The notes under the pieces: generated by a model
Database searches by the model: none
Told to the model about the DNA's origin: nothing
The model's input: only the letters and a program-made list of their open reading frames with translations
Shown here: positions 35,701-42,920 of the stretch, one piece after another
How the letters are laid out: each line of letters begins with the position of its first letter
Numbering within the stretch: the first letter of the stretch is position 1
Translations under genes and position numbers: made by a program
From: Prolixibacteraceae bacterium
GTDB lineage: Bacteria; Bacteroidota; Bacteroidia; Bacteroidales; Prolixibacteraceae
Length of the DNA: 50,887 bases
Reading direction: 5' to 3'
Assembly (NCBI GenBank): GCA_029975525.1
Contig: JARKOX010000072.1
Location: 1-50,887, forward strand

Positions 35701-35813
35701 TGCTGGCCTCCGCCCGCCGCGGCCTCGACCCCCGCCAGTCCATTGCCGGAACCCCTTTGGATGAATACCCGTCTGTGCGAACCATCACTTTTGGCTTAAA
35801 CGTAACTTTTTAA
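32709..35813 (+). CDS. SusC/RagA-like TonB-dependent outer-membrane transporter
   Basis: 1034 residues with canonical SusC architecture: a Sec signal (MRRRILFLLICLMGAQIVHGQ), a carboxypeptidase-regulatory-like domain at about 24-100 (ISGIVTSFETHAPVFGVSVIVKGTTVGTITDRNGFYQLDLP), the linker EEVMVVAYG, a plug at about 110-230 (IRIRGISSF...PLIVVDGFPYGG...IELVTVLKDATATALYGSRAAAGVIMITTRKG) and a barrel ending TFGLNVTF. It is followed without any gap by a SusD gene (TAA then ATG). No glycosidase or regulator gene is attached, so the substrate is unknown; a glycan or peptide is possible. Confidence 0.95.
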   Translation: MRRRILFLLICLMGAQIVHGQGNRISGIVTSFETHAPVFGVSVIVKGTTVGTITDRNGFYQLDLPFPEAVLAFTYLGMKSTEVAVEGNTVNVELHPESYGLEEVMVVAYGKVAREAFVGSAALIKSGRLEKFQTTNVTKALQGLVSGVMTTSGSGQPGEGAAIRIRGISSFNEVEPLIVVDGFPYGGDLSSLPVGDIELVTVLKDATATALYGSRAAAGVIMITTRKGADGASKLEINTTCGISGRAVPSYQRVSTAQYYELMWEALRNSLLAQGKSAAEAAALASGNLVSTLGGYNAYQVADNELVGTDGKINPAASLLWEDDWEKEAFVTGYRREVSLRASGAINQANYFASVSALDEAGIVKASDYKRYAARLNLNAPVNKWIDLGMSLSGAISGQNYPENLAGSFLNVFKFTREVPPVFPVYAYDGAGNRQTGPDGNPLFDFGKAFGRSRSYGSAVNPLATAVLDKRQYTRDNVSARSSLAFQLARGLEFSVSGSVDYLTFNVLNHENSQMGAAASFKGRSTRKNDRSLTFSANQLLRYDTVWGQHHLGAMAGHESFSLKINHLEAIRSGFPLPGLFELNAAAKSEGSGSYEDNYRIESYLGKVDYNYAGKYYANVSIRRDGNSIFHQDRRWADFWSAGVAWKISEEEFLNELSWLNTLRLKASYGEQGNDKIGTYYAYQGLYEVGWNNVSYPGMLANRLPTPDLTWESLKSANIGAEMKFLHRFLINLEYYRKDNSNLLFAMPLSPSTGFGSVDANIAQLRNEGFELDITTWLVKTPKVEWSVEMNFWNLKNRIMSLSQQYIINGTKRWEVGRSVYDFWLQEYAGVNPETGKSRWYKDEYKTGAGGVPERTGNRILTEKYSEATRYYQGSSLPGLMGGVASTIQAQGFDVSVFVNYALGGRVLDRGYQTIMHSGQIYHWHQDILERWTPENRETTIPILDRDQNANAQSSRFLTSGDYFSLRNVTLGYQLPANLLMQKKVSGLRLFLSGDNLLLASARRGLDPRQSIAGTPLDEYPSVRTITFGLNVTF

Positions 35814-37286
35814 ATGTCTGCGCGAATGAAAATGAAGTGCCTGAAAATGATACCCCTTCTGTTGCTCTTTTCTGCCTGTAAGAAAGATTTTCTGGAGACC
35901 GAACCAACCCGGCAGGTCTCTTTTGAGCAGGTTTTTTCAACCACCGACAATATTCAGACGGTTCTGGACGGGGTTACCCGCAACATGCGTTCGTATTACC
36001 CCGCCACCAATGAAACGCACGACCAGTTTGGAGTGAAATCGGTCGACCTGGCGATCGATCTGATGAGCGAGGATATTGTGGTGGAAAAAATACACTGGTT
36101 TGGCTACGACTACCGTTTCGACAACCGTACGGCCAATTACCCCCGTCCGCAATATGTGTGGACGATGTTTTACCGGCTGATCAATAACGTCAATAATGTG
36201 ATCAACAGCGTTGACGAGGCGGCTGCTCCGTCTGAAACAGTTCGCCGCAACCTCAAGGCCAGGGCGCTAACCTTGCGGGCCTATTTCTATTTTCAGCTGA
36301 TCCAGCTGTTTCAGCACACCTACATCGGGCATGAAAATGACCTGGGCGTGCCGCTTTATACCGAAACGACCCTGGAAGGGAAACCGCGTGCCAAGGTGAG
36401 CGAAGTGTACCAGCGGATCACTGCCGACCTCGATGAAGCCATCCTCCTGTTTGATGCAAACCCGATGGCCCGCCGGCACATCTCCGACATAACCGGAAAT
36501 GTTGCCAGAGGAATCCGGGCGCGGGTGGCGCTGGTGATGAACGACTGGAAGAGCGCGGCAACCCTGGCCGCCGCTGCGCGGCAGGGGACTACCCTGATGA
36601 CTGCCGAGAAGTTTTCGGCCGGTTTCGATAATTATACCGAGCAGAACTGGATGTGGGGCTTCGAAATTAACGACGAACAATCCACCACGTTTGGATCCTG
36701 GTTTTCTCACATGGACTGGTCGGTGCAGGGATATTGCGGCGCAGGCTACTCCCGGAAAATCTTCAGCCTGGCGCTCTTCAACCGGATGAACGATGCCGAT
36801 GTCCGGAAAAAACTGGTCGACACCTCGTTATGGGCATCCAAAGGATGGCTTATTCCGCGTAAATTTTCAGCCGGCGGCGGCAAAGGTTTTTCGGCCGACT
36901 ACGTGATGATGCGCCCCGAAGAGATGCTGCTGATCGAAGCCGAAGCGCGCGCCCGTCTGTCGGAGGAAACAGCTGCCCGCGGACTGCTGAAGGAGCTTCG
37001 CGACAAGCGGTACGACACGCCGGCGACGGTTACTGCTGCCGGCGATGCGCTGGTGGAGGAGATCCTGCTCGAACGGCGTATTGAGTTGTGGGGCGAAGGT
37101 TTTGCCGCGTTAGACCTGAAGCGGCTGAAAAGAGGGATCGACCGCAACAACAGCAACCACAATGCAGTGGTGGTCACTGCGGCAGCCATGAAAGTCCCGG
37201 CCGAAGATAAACGGTGGATTTACCAGATTCCGCAGTCGGAGATCGATGCCAACCAACAGATCAACGAGGAGCATCAGAATCCCTGA
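35814..37286 (+). CDS. SusD/RagB-like outer-membrane lipoprotein
   Basis: 490 residues from the ATG touching the SusC stop; internal ATGs at 35826 and 35832 would also leave a usable signal (MKCLKMIPLLLLFSAC, lipobox LFSAC). SusD features: KARALTLRAYFYFQLIQLFQHTY helix, LGVPLYTETTLEGKPRAKVSEVYQRITADLDEA, and C-terminal MRPEEMLLIEAEARAR, EEILLERRIELWGEGFAALDLKRLKRG. It is on the short side for the family. It should be the binding lid of the preceding SusC. A strong terminator follows 50 bp after the stop. Confidence 0.93.
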   Translation: MSARMKMKCLKMIPLLLLFSACKKDFLETEPTRQVSFEQVFSTTDNIQTVLDGVTRNMRSYYPATNETHDQFGVKSVDLAIDLMSEDIVVEKIHWFGYDYRFDNRTANYPRPQYVWTMFYRLINNVNNVINSVDEAAAPSETVRRNLKARALTLRAYFYFQLIQLFQHTYIGHENDLGVPLYTETTLEGKPRAKVSEVYQRITADLDEAILLFDANPMARRHISDITGNVARGIRARVALVMNDWKSAATLAAAARQGTTLMTAEKFSAGFDNYTEQNWMWGFEINDEQSTTFGSWFSHMDWSVQGYCGAGYSRKIFSLALFNRMNDADVRKKLVDTSLWASKGWLIPRKFSAGGGKGFSADYVMMRPEEMLLIEAEARARLSEETAARGLLKELRDKRYDTPATVTAAGDALVEEILLERRIELWGEGFAALDLKRLKRGIDRNNSNHNAVVVTAAAMKVPAEDKRWIYQIPQSEIDANQQINEEHQNP

Positions 37287-37336
37287 TCGGCCGGAACCGG
37301 GGACGCGGCAGTCCCGATGAAGGATAGCAAAAGAAA

Positions 37337-37402
37337 AAACGTTGCGTCTATTGCGTAAAACCTGCTGAAGGATTTTTATTCAATAGACGCAACGTTTGTT
37401 TT
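37337..37402. terminator. Bidirectional terminator between convergent genes
   Basis: A perfect 17-bp inverted repeat (AAACGTTGCGTCTATTG at 37337-37353, complement at 37381-37397) with a 27-nt loop. TGTTTT follows on the right, and A-rich sequence on the left gives a U-tract on the minus strand. It serves the SusD gene on the plus strand and the MuiA-like gene on the minus strand. Confidence 0.88.
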
Positions 37403-37477
37403 AAAGCCGCCCGGGCTGACTGTTGTGCAATGCCGTAAAAACCGCGCCAGCCGGGCTATCCTTTTTTTAATGACGGG

Positions 37478-39370
37478 TTATTCGATATTTATCTTTTTGC
37501 CTTTGGGGTAGCGGACGGTGTAAGAGAGTTTTTTCTCAGCCCGTTCCGTCGGTTTTAAATCCAGTATCCAGTTTACCTCTCCGGTTTCGCTATTCAGGCG
37601 GCCCCCGTCGGTTTTGCTGTCGGTCACCTCAATTTCGGCGTTGGCCGTCATCGGAACCTGGTCGGTGAGGGTAAGCGATATTTTTTGCTGTTTGTTGTTG
37701 CGTACGGCAATTTTCCAGGTTTTGGTCACTTCCGACCTGCTGCCGAGGAAACGGGACGAGGAGTACTCTTTTTCGAGGGTCCGCTGCACGGTGATGTTGC
37801 GGTCGGTACCCAGCGAAAGTTCGAGTGTGTCGGTAAAGTTACGCGTGTCGAGCAGTGTTTTGCCGGTAAACGCCCCTTCGAAATAGATGTGGGCCTCGCC
37901 TTCGAGCAGGTTCAGCTGCTCCCAGTTGAAGAGGCGCGCCTTCAGGTGGGCCGCTGGAGAAATTTTGGGGATCGAGAGGTAGGAGTATTCAGCCGGAATA
38001 GCAACGGTGGAGATATCAACCTGAAAGTTTTTTCCGTTGGAAGGAACCGAAAACGGTTTTTCGAGGGCAAACTCCACGGTTGTCTGCTGTTCGGTTTGGG
38101 TCACGTTCAGCGGAATGCTGGTCGGCTGAACCGCGGTTCCCCTTATTTTAATATTTTTCGGACTGGCAGAAACACCTGCAGCCGCGCCGGTGAGGGCAGA
38201 CCGGGACTGTACGCCATAACCCACCACCACCACCTCGTCCAGGTTTTGGACCGACGGTTGCAAATAGACATTTTGAGTGGCGCTGGAAATCAAAATCCGC
38301 TGGGTTTCCATCCCGATGAACGAAAAGTTGAGGTATTGTCCGGCGGCCGGAATGGCAATCGAATAGCGTCCGTTGACATCGGAAACCGTGCCAATCGAGG
38401 TTCCTTCCACCATCACCGTAACACCAGGCAGCGGCTGATTGTCCGTCGCATCGAAAACCGTTCCGTTTACCTGCGGCAGATTGGGCCTGTTCAGCGGCCT
38501 GGCGGCCTGGTAGTTGAGCCAGTAGGGGGCGAGCTCCGGCAAAACGCCGGCCTGGTTGGGATTGGCCGACGAAAACCGTATCGACACCTCTTTCCAGTCG
38601 ATGCCGGAGTTTTGTTGCACATTGGCTTTGTAGGTCAGCTGGACCGGTTCGTCAATATTTTTTACGCGGATATCGTAGGTCGGAAACCAACCGGCATTTT
38701 TCACCAGGTAGCTGAGTTTAAACTGAACAGTGGTTTTGGCCGGGGCATCCACGCTCACGGCAATCACTCCCGACGGTTTATTGCGGTTGGTCTGCATTTC
38801 GCCGATCTGTCCGTTGATTTTGGCAATCTGTTCGTTCCAGGCGGTAACCGAGTCGTTGCGCCAGCTTTTCTCAGTGACGATTTCTATATTTTTCTTTTTG
38901 AAGTAGTCGTTAGCCGCCATCAGGTCGGCCACTTTGGCGCCGTTGGCCGTGCCGCTGATCTTCAGGTTAGCCTCCAAAAACTGCATCTCTTTCTCGAGCA
39001 CCTGGATGTAGAGCTGTTGTTCGGTAATCTTTTTTTCCAGGGTTTTACGTTTGTTTTCCAGTTCGCGAATGGTATTGTCCGGGCCGGCGCTCTGCAAAAA
39101 ATCCTGTTCGTGGTTAACCGACAGGATGGTCGCCTGGCCTGTTGCCGACACCTGGATGCTGCCGGGATCGACTTCGGAAGAGATGCCGGTGAATTTAACC
39201 ATTCCGGTGCCGGCCGGCACTTCCAGTGTCTTTTCACTGAAAATGCGCGCCCCGCTGGTGTAAACGGTTACTTCGGTGATTTTGGCCTCGCTTTTTATTT
39301 CGCGCGGTTGGGCGTTCAGGCCGCTTGACAACAGCAGGCCCCCCGCCAGAAAAGGCATGAGGAGTTTCAT
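37478..39370 (-). CDS. MuiA-like DUF4139/DUF4140 protein with an inserted SusC-type N-terminal domain
   Basis: 630 residues with a Sec signal (MKLLMPFLAGGLLLSSGLNAQ). Residues about 30-135 fit DUF4140 (ITEVTVYTSGARIFSEKTLEVPAGTGMVKFTGIS), followed by a coiled coil at about 100-200. DUF4139 begins at about 205 (LSYLVKNAGWFPTYDIRVKN) and resumes to the end (NWILDLKPTERAEKKLSYTVRYPKGK). Between them, about 298-400, sits a carboxypeptidase-regulatory-like domain (VNGTVFDATDNQPLPGVTVMVEGTSIGTVSDVNGRYSI) that continues into VVVGYG (381-386) and SRSALTGAAAGV, the segment that leads into the plug in SusC receptors. The family's function ('mucoidy inhibitor A') is poorly known. It probably forms an operon with the upstream amidotransferase-like gene (57-bp gap). 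Confidence 0.85.
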   Translation of the reverse strand: MKLLMPFLAGGLLLSSGLNAQPREIKSEAKITEVTVYTSGARIFSEKTLEVPAGTGMVKFTGISSEVDPGSIQVSATGQATILSVNHEQDFLQSAGPDNTIRELENKRKTLEKKITEQQLYIQVLEKEMQFLEANLKISGTANGAKVADLMAANDYFKKKNIEIVTEKSWRNDSVTAWNEQIAKINGQIGEMQTNRNKPSGVIAVSVDAPAKTTVQFKLSYLVKNAGWFPTYDIRVKNIDEPVQLTYKANVQQNSGIDWKEVSIRFSSANPNQAGVLPELAPYWLNYQAARPLNRPNLPQVNGTVFDATDNQPLPGVTVMVEGTSIGTVSDVNGRYSIAIPAAGQYLNFSFIGMETQRILISSATQNVYLQPSVQNLDEVVVVGYGVQSRSALTGAAAGVSASPKNIKIRGTAVQPTSIPLNVTQTEQQTTVEFALEKPFSVPSNGKNFQVDISTVAIPAEYSYLSIPKISPAAHLKARLFNWEQLNLLEGEAHIYFEGAFTGKTLLDTRNFTDTLELSLGTDRNITVQRTLEKEYSSSRFLGSRSEVTKTWKIAVRNNKQQKISLTLTDQVPMTANAEIEVTDSKTDGGRLNSETGEVNWILDLKPTERAEKKLSYTVRYPKGKKINIE

Positions 39371-39427
39371 AAGCAGTTATTAATGGATTTTTGATTTTTT
39401 ACAGTCTGTAATTTCAGTATTGTTTTT

Positions 39428-40543
39428 TTATGGTCTGTTCTTCGCTGTTTGGATAACGGCAGAAAGGTGTTTCCAGTATTTCTGGTGAAATTTCTGGCTG
39501 GTTTTTCCGATGATCTGAACGTAAGGAAGGGGAGTGTCGTCGGGGTGAAATTTCAGCGCCTCGCGGGATTCGTAGAGCGCCGGCACTTCAGGATGAAACT
39601 GAACGGCAAAAACGTTGGGGAAGCGGCTGTGTGCCACGGCTTCGATCACCTTTCCGTCGGGCGACAGGGCCGTCACTTCCAGGCCGACGCCCAGCTGATC
39701 GATCGACTGGTGGTGGCTGCTCAGCACGCGGGGTTCCATGTTTTTCCAGGCTTTAACCTTTTTTGCAAAAAAAGGGTGATCGGTAAAGCGGATGGTGTGC
39801 AGGTTGATCCGCATCAGCTGCGGGTCGCTGCTGATCTCCTGCCAGTAGTTGCGGTGCAGGTTGGCACGCCCGATCTCAAGCGTTTCGGCCGCTGTTTTTT
39901 TGCCATAAACCAGCGCCGGGATATCCTGGCAAAGGGTTCCGCCGGTGGCTACATTCATGGTTTGCAGGCCCAGACAAAAACCGGTAACCAGGTAGGCCGG
40001 CTTTTGCTCCAGCAGCGCGCGGTAGCCGGGATTGCGACTGCTGCCCAGCAGATGGAACAGGAAGGTGGTTTCAAACCAGTGGCGCACCGGGTCGGTCACC
40101 TCCGAATGGGTATTCTCCTGGCCATAAACCGTGGGCGGAATGTCGGGACCACCGAAAAAAATCACCCCGATGGAGTTGCGAAAAATGGTTTGCAGGTCGG
40201 GGGTGCAGCCGTTTTCGTGGAAAAGGTCAGCCTCCTGCAGGTCGCTGCGCACCTCGTGCAGGAAAAAGTCGCGGCCGAGGTTGTTTTGTTCAATGAAACG
40301 GCGGCTTTGGGAAAAATCGTACGCCTGCCCGCGGAGGTAAACTCCCACAAATTTTACCTTTTTCGTGCGCACGTCGAGCAATTGCCGGTCGATCAGGAAT
40401 TTGACAGTTTCCAGGTTGCCGGCTGTCGGATTGACCAAAATCACATACTGTTTCCTTGGATTAAATTGTTCGCGGAAAAAATCCTGGGAGAAGCCGCTGA
40501 GCATCAGGATCGACAGAGACAACGCAAGCAGGAGTCGTTTCAT
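39428..40543 (-). CDS. Exported class I glutamine-amidotransferase-like hydrolase
   Basis: 371 residues from the ATG at 40543, chosen because it opens a Sec signal (MKRLLLALSLSILMLSGFSQ); an ATG seven codons upstream is also in frame. The fold resembles gamma-glutamyl hydrolases/PuuD (peptidase C26): FFGGPDIPPTVYGQ near 129-142, nucleophile Cys190 in VTGFCLGLQTMN, and His317/Glu319 in AVQFHPEVPAL. All three triad residues are present, so it should be active, but no synthetase partner is seen, and the export signal places it in the periplasm. A gamma-glutamyl peptide or amide substrate is plausible (inference). Confidence 0.82.
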   Translation of the reverse strand: MKRLLLALSLSILMLSGFSQDFFREQFNPRKQYVILVNPTAGNLETVKFLIDRQLLDVRTKKVKFVGVYLRGQAYDFSQSRRFIEQNNLGRDFFLHEVRSDLQEADLFHENGCTPDLQTIFRNSIGVIFFGGPDIPPTVYGQENTHSEVTDPVRHWFETTFLFHLLGSSRNPGYRALLEQKPAYLVTGFCLGLQTMNVATGGTLCQDIPALVYGKKTAAETLEIGRANLHRNYWQEISSDPQLMRINLHTIRFTDHPFFAKKVKAWKNMEPRVLSSHHQSIDQLGVGLEVTALSPDGKVIEAVAHSRFPNVFAVQFHPEVPALYESREALKFHPDDTPLPYVQIIGKTSQKFHQKYWKHLSAVIQTAKNRP

Positions 40544-40561
40544 GTTGCTTTGATTTTTCTT

Positions 40562-40569
40562 CAAAGATA
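40562..40569 (-). promoter_or_regulatory. Candidate -7 element of the amidotransferase-like/MuiA operon
   Basis: On the minus strand TATCTTTG is a perfect TAnnTTTG match, 19 bp upstream of ATG 40543. The matching -33 element is weak (TTTC, spacing 18 bp). Confidence 0.45.
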
Positions 40570-40637
40570 AGATTCTGCCTTTACCGGGAAATTATTTTTG
40601 TCAGCTTTAACAGCCCTGCTTCTTTTGTCCGGAGTGC

Positions 40638-40667
40638 TTTGCCATATAAACTTTTATCATATTTTTG
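40638..40667 (+). promoter_or_regulatory. Candidate promoter of the helical-repeat/PAS operon
   Basis: TTTG at 40638-40641 and a perfect -7 match TATTTTTG at 40660-40667, spacing 18 bp (one short of the usual range). A second perfect -7 match, TAATTTTG, lies about 40 bp further on, near 40706, without a spaced TTTG. The leader to ATG 40737 would be about 60 nt or less. Confidence 0.45.
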
Positions 40668-40736
40668 GACAATCGTCAATCGTGTTGTTTAGTTTTCTTA
40701 ATTTTGAAAAAATAATCTGAACCAACTTATTCGCCC

Positions 40737-42563
40737 ATGTCATTCAGGATTTTTACCCTTCAGTTATTTGGCAAACTCAAACCGGTAGAAAAAATTGAAA
40801 CCGAACGTGCCCGGCTGGAAAAGAATTATCAGGCTTTTTTGGAAGCTGAAAAATCGGAAAAGCTGAAAAATTTTCAGGAGTTGGAAAGTTGGGTCACTTC
40901 CGACGGTTTCCGGCGCCGGAAACAGGAAATTGAGGCGCAGGTTTTTAAAGGGAGCGAGGAGTACAACCAGCTCAAGGAGCTGGAAACGCTTAAAAAATCG
41001 GCTGCTATCCGCCGTTATTTTACGGTAAGCGGCTCGGCCGAACTGAAACGTTTCGAAGCCATCCACGCGTCGGAAAAACTGAAAGAATACTACGCCCTGA
41101 AAGAGTTTACAGAAAATGGCGAATTTACCAACCTCAAGCGGGAGGCCGAGGGTCAGCGCTTCAGCGGTTCGGCTGAAGAGAAACGCCTGCACGAATTTGA
41201 ACAGCTCAAAAAAAATAAGGCGCTAAAAGCTTTTCTGGCGCTTCAGCATTCGGCCGAACTGAAAAAACATGAACAGTTTGCCGCATCGGAGAAACTGCGC
41301 CGTTTTCTGGAGCTGAAAAATACCGCCGTCCACGAAAAACCGCTCCGCAAAGAGTTTGAACAGCTGAAAAGAGACCCTGAAATCAAAAGTTACTTCCGGT
41401 TTGAAAACTCCCGGGAGCTGAAATATTACCACGAAATGAAGGGAAACCACCTGCCCGAACGTTTTGGAGAACTCCAGCAGGAGACCAGCTCTGAAGCCTT
41501 TGGCCGGCGGGTCGCCTTTCTGAAAGACAAAAAGAAATTTGAAAAGAGCGAGGCGTGGCAAAAATATCTTCGGTACAAAACATTGCAGGCCGATGCCGAT
41601 CTGAAGTTCTATCTGAAATATAAAAATTCGGCGCTTTACCGGAATTACCTCGATGTGAAAGATTCTTTCCAGCTGCAGCGTTACAACGAACTGTTGCAGC
41701 TCACCGCCTCCGAAGCTTTTTTGAAACGCAAGGCCTACCTCGAAGATTCCAAAAAGTGGGAAAAGTCGGAAGAATACGCCTCGCTGCAGAATTACCAGCA
41801 GCTGAAAAAAGATCCGCAGGTAGAGCTCTATTATAAATACTGCAAAAGTTCGGAGTTTGATTTTCTGAAAACCTGGGAGGTCACCTTTTTCGACGGATTT
41901 CAGGGTAGCAAAACCGACGACGGCAAATGGATCGCCAATACCTACTGGGCCGACCGCCTGCTGGGCGAACCGTTTTCGCAGCCCGGCGACCTGCAGGGAT
42001 ACAGCGGCGGAAAAAATACAGTGGTGCGCAACGGTAACCTGACCATTGAAGTGCGCCGCGAAAAAAGGATGGGAAAACGGTGGCAGCTGCCGGCCGGACT
42101 GGTACCCACCGAATTTGCCTACTCGTCGGATACCCTTTCGACAGCCAAAAGTTTCAGCCAGCGCGAAGGGATCTTCGAAGCTAAAATCCGCTTTGCCCCG
42201 GTGAAGGAGGTGGTGAGCTCGTGCCACCTGCTGGGCGAAAAAGTGTCTCCGCAGGTTACGCTGCTCGAAATGGGAGCCAAAAACAGGGCCGGAATCCATT
42301 CGTTTAATAACGGACAGGCTGCTTTTTCAGGGGTTGATCTCAGCGGACTGAAAAGCGACCGGTTCTATATTTTCAGGTTGGAGTGGGAGGGGAGCCAGCT
42401 CCGCTGGAAGATCAACGACTGTTTGGTACACGAACAGACGGTGGCAGATTTTGATGAGCCGGCCCATCTGAATCTCACCAGTCTGGTGGTGAACGAAGTC
42501 CCCAGCTCCAAATTGCCGGCAGCGTTCGAAGTAGCCTGGATTAAATGTTACCGCAAATCGTGA
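40737..42563 (+). CDS. Cytoplasmic charged helical-repeat protein with a C-terminal, nucleophile-less GH16-like domain
   Basis: 608 residues with no signal peptide or membrane helix. Residues about 20-375 are a Lys/Glu/aromatic-rich array of short helices with recurring units such as SAELKRFEAIHASEKLKEYY, SSEAFGRRVAFLKDKKKFEKSE and ASEAFLKRKAYLEDSKKWEKSE, roughly 30-35 residues each in alternating types. From about 385 the chain has the features of a GH16/laminarinase jelly roll: WEVTFFDGFQGS, TVVRNGNLTIEVRRE, FSQREGIFEAKIRF and YIFRLEWEGSQLRWKINDCLV. At the catalytic site, where GH16 enzymes have ExDxxE, this protein has Q506-V-T508-L-L-E511, so nucleophile and Asp are lost while the acid/base Glu remains. 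It is probably a carbohydrate-binding or structural domain. Its function is unknown. The next gene overlaps its stop. Confidence 0.8.
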   Translation: MSFRIFTLQLFGKLKPVEKIETERARLEKNYQAFLEAEKSEKLKNFQELESWVTSDGFRRRKQEIEAQVFKGSEEYNQLKELETLKKSAAIRRYFTVSGSAELKRFEAIHASEKLKEYYALKEFTENGEFTNLKREAEGQRFSGSAEEKRLHEFEQLKKNKALKAFLALQHSAELKKHEQFAASEKLRRFLELKNTAVHEKPLRKEFEQLKRDPEIKSYFRFENSRELKYYHEMKGNHLPERFGELQQETSSEAFGRRVAFLKDKKKFEKSEAWQKYLRYKTLQADADLKFYLKYKNSALYRNYLDVKDSFQLQRYNELLQLTASEAFLKRKAYLEDSKKWEKSEEYASLQNYQQLKKDPQVELYYKYCKSSEFDFLKTWEVTFFDGFQGSKTDDGKWIANTYWADRLLGEPFSQPGDLQGYSGGKNTVVRNGNLTIEVRREKRMGKRWQLPAGLVPTEFAYSSDTLSTAKSFSQREGIFEAKIRFAPVKEVVSSCHLLGEKVSPQVTLLEMGAKNRAGIHSFNNGQAAFSGVDLSGLKSDRFYIFRLEWEGSQLRWKINDCLVHEQTVADFDEPAHLNLTSLVVNEVPSSKLPAAFEVAWIKCYRKS

Positions 42564-42907
42564 GCGACATTTCTGTGCCTGCCTGGGCCGGGCAGTTTGA
42601 GGGCGCCATCACCCTTTGCAACCGCGAAGGAATTATCGTTTACATGAACGAAGCGTCGGTACGCCAGTTTCAGAAATATGGCGGCGAAAAACTGCTGGAG
42701 AGCAACCTGCTCGACTGCCACCCCGAGCCGGCCCGGTCCAAGCTGGTTGCCCTGCTTGAATCACCGGCGAGGAATGTTTACTCCACGGAGAAAAATGGCG
42801 TTCACCGCCTGGTTATGCAGGCGCCGTGGATGGAGCAGGAGGTTTGCAGGGGGCTGGTCGAGATCTCGTTCGAAATACCGCACCCTCTGCCGCATTTTGT
42901 CCGGTAG
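42560..42907 (+). CDS. Single PAS-domain protein, coupled to the helical-repeat gene
   Basis: A PAS fold (about 115 residues) and nothing else: GAITLCNREGIIVYMNEASVRQFQKYGGEKLLESNLLDCHPEPARSKLVALLE covers the first strands and the helices, and HRLVMQAPWMEQEVCRGLVEISFEI the last strands. Two starts are possible: GTG 42560, which overlaps the previous stop as GTGA and is the classic coupling arrangement, or ATG 42545, 18 bp further inside the previous gene. The GTG is listed. With no output domain it must act through a partner, most simply the repeat/GH16-like protein. The ligand is unknown; one DCHP stretch recalls small sensor PAS proteins of anaerobes. The gene ends 13 bp before the convergent patatin gene. 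Confidence 0.75.
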   Translation: MSDISVPAWAGQFEGAITLCNREGIIVYMNEASVRQFQKYGGEKLLESNLLDCHPEPARSKLVALLESPARNVYSTEKNGVHRLVMQAPWMEQEVCRGLVEISFEIPHPLPHFVR

Positions 42908-42920
42908 CCGCCCGGCCGGA

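Noticed and set aside
37685-39328. A 547-codon open frame on the plus strand opposite the MuiA-like gene
   Set aside because: It is antisense to a gene with a signal peptide and conserved domains; the translated product shows no family features.
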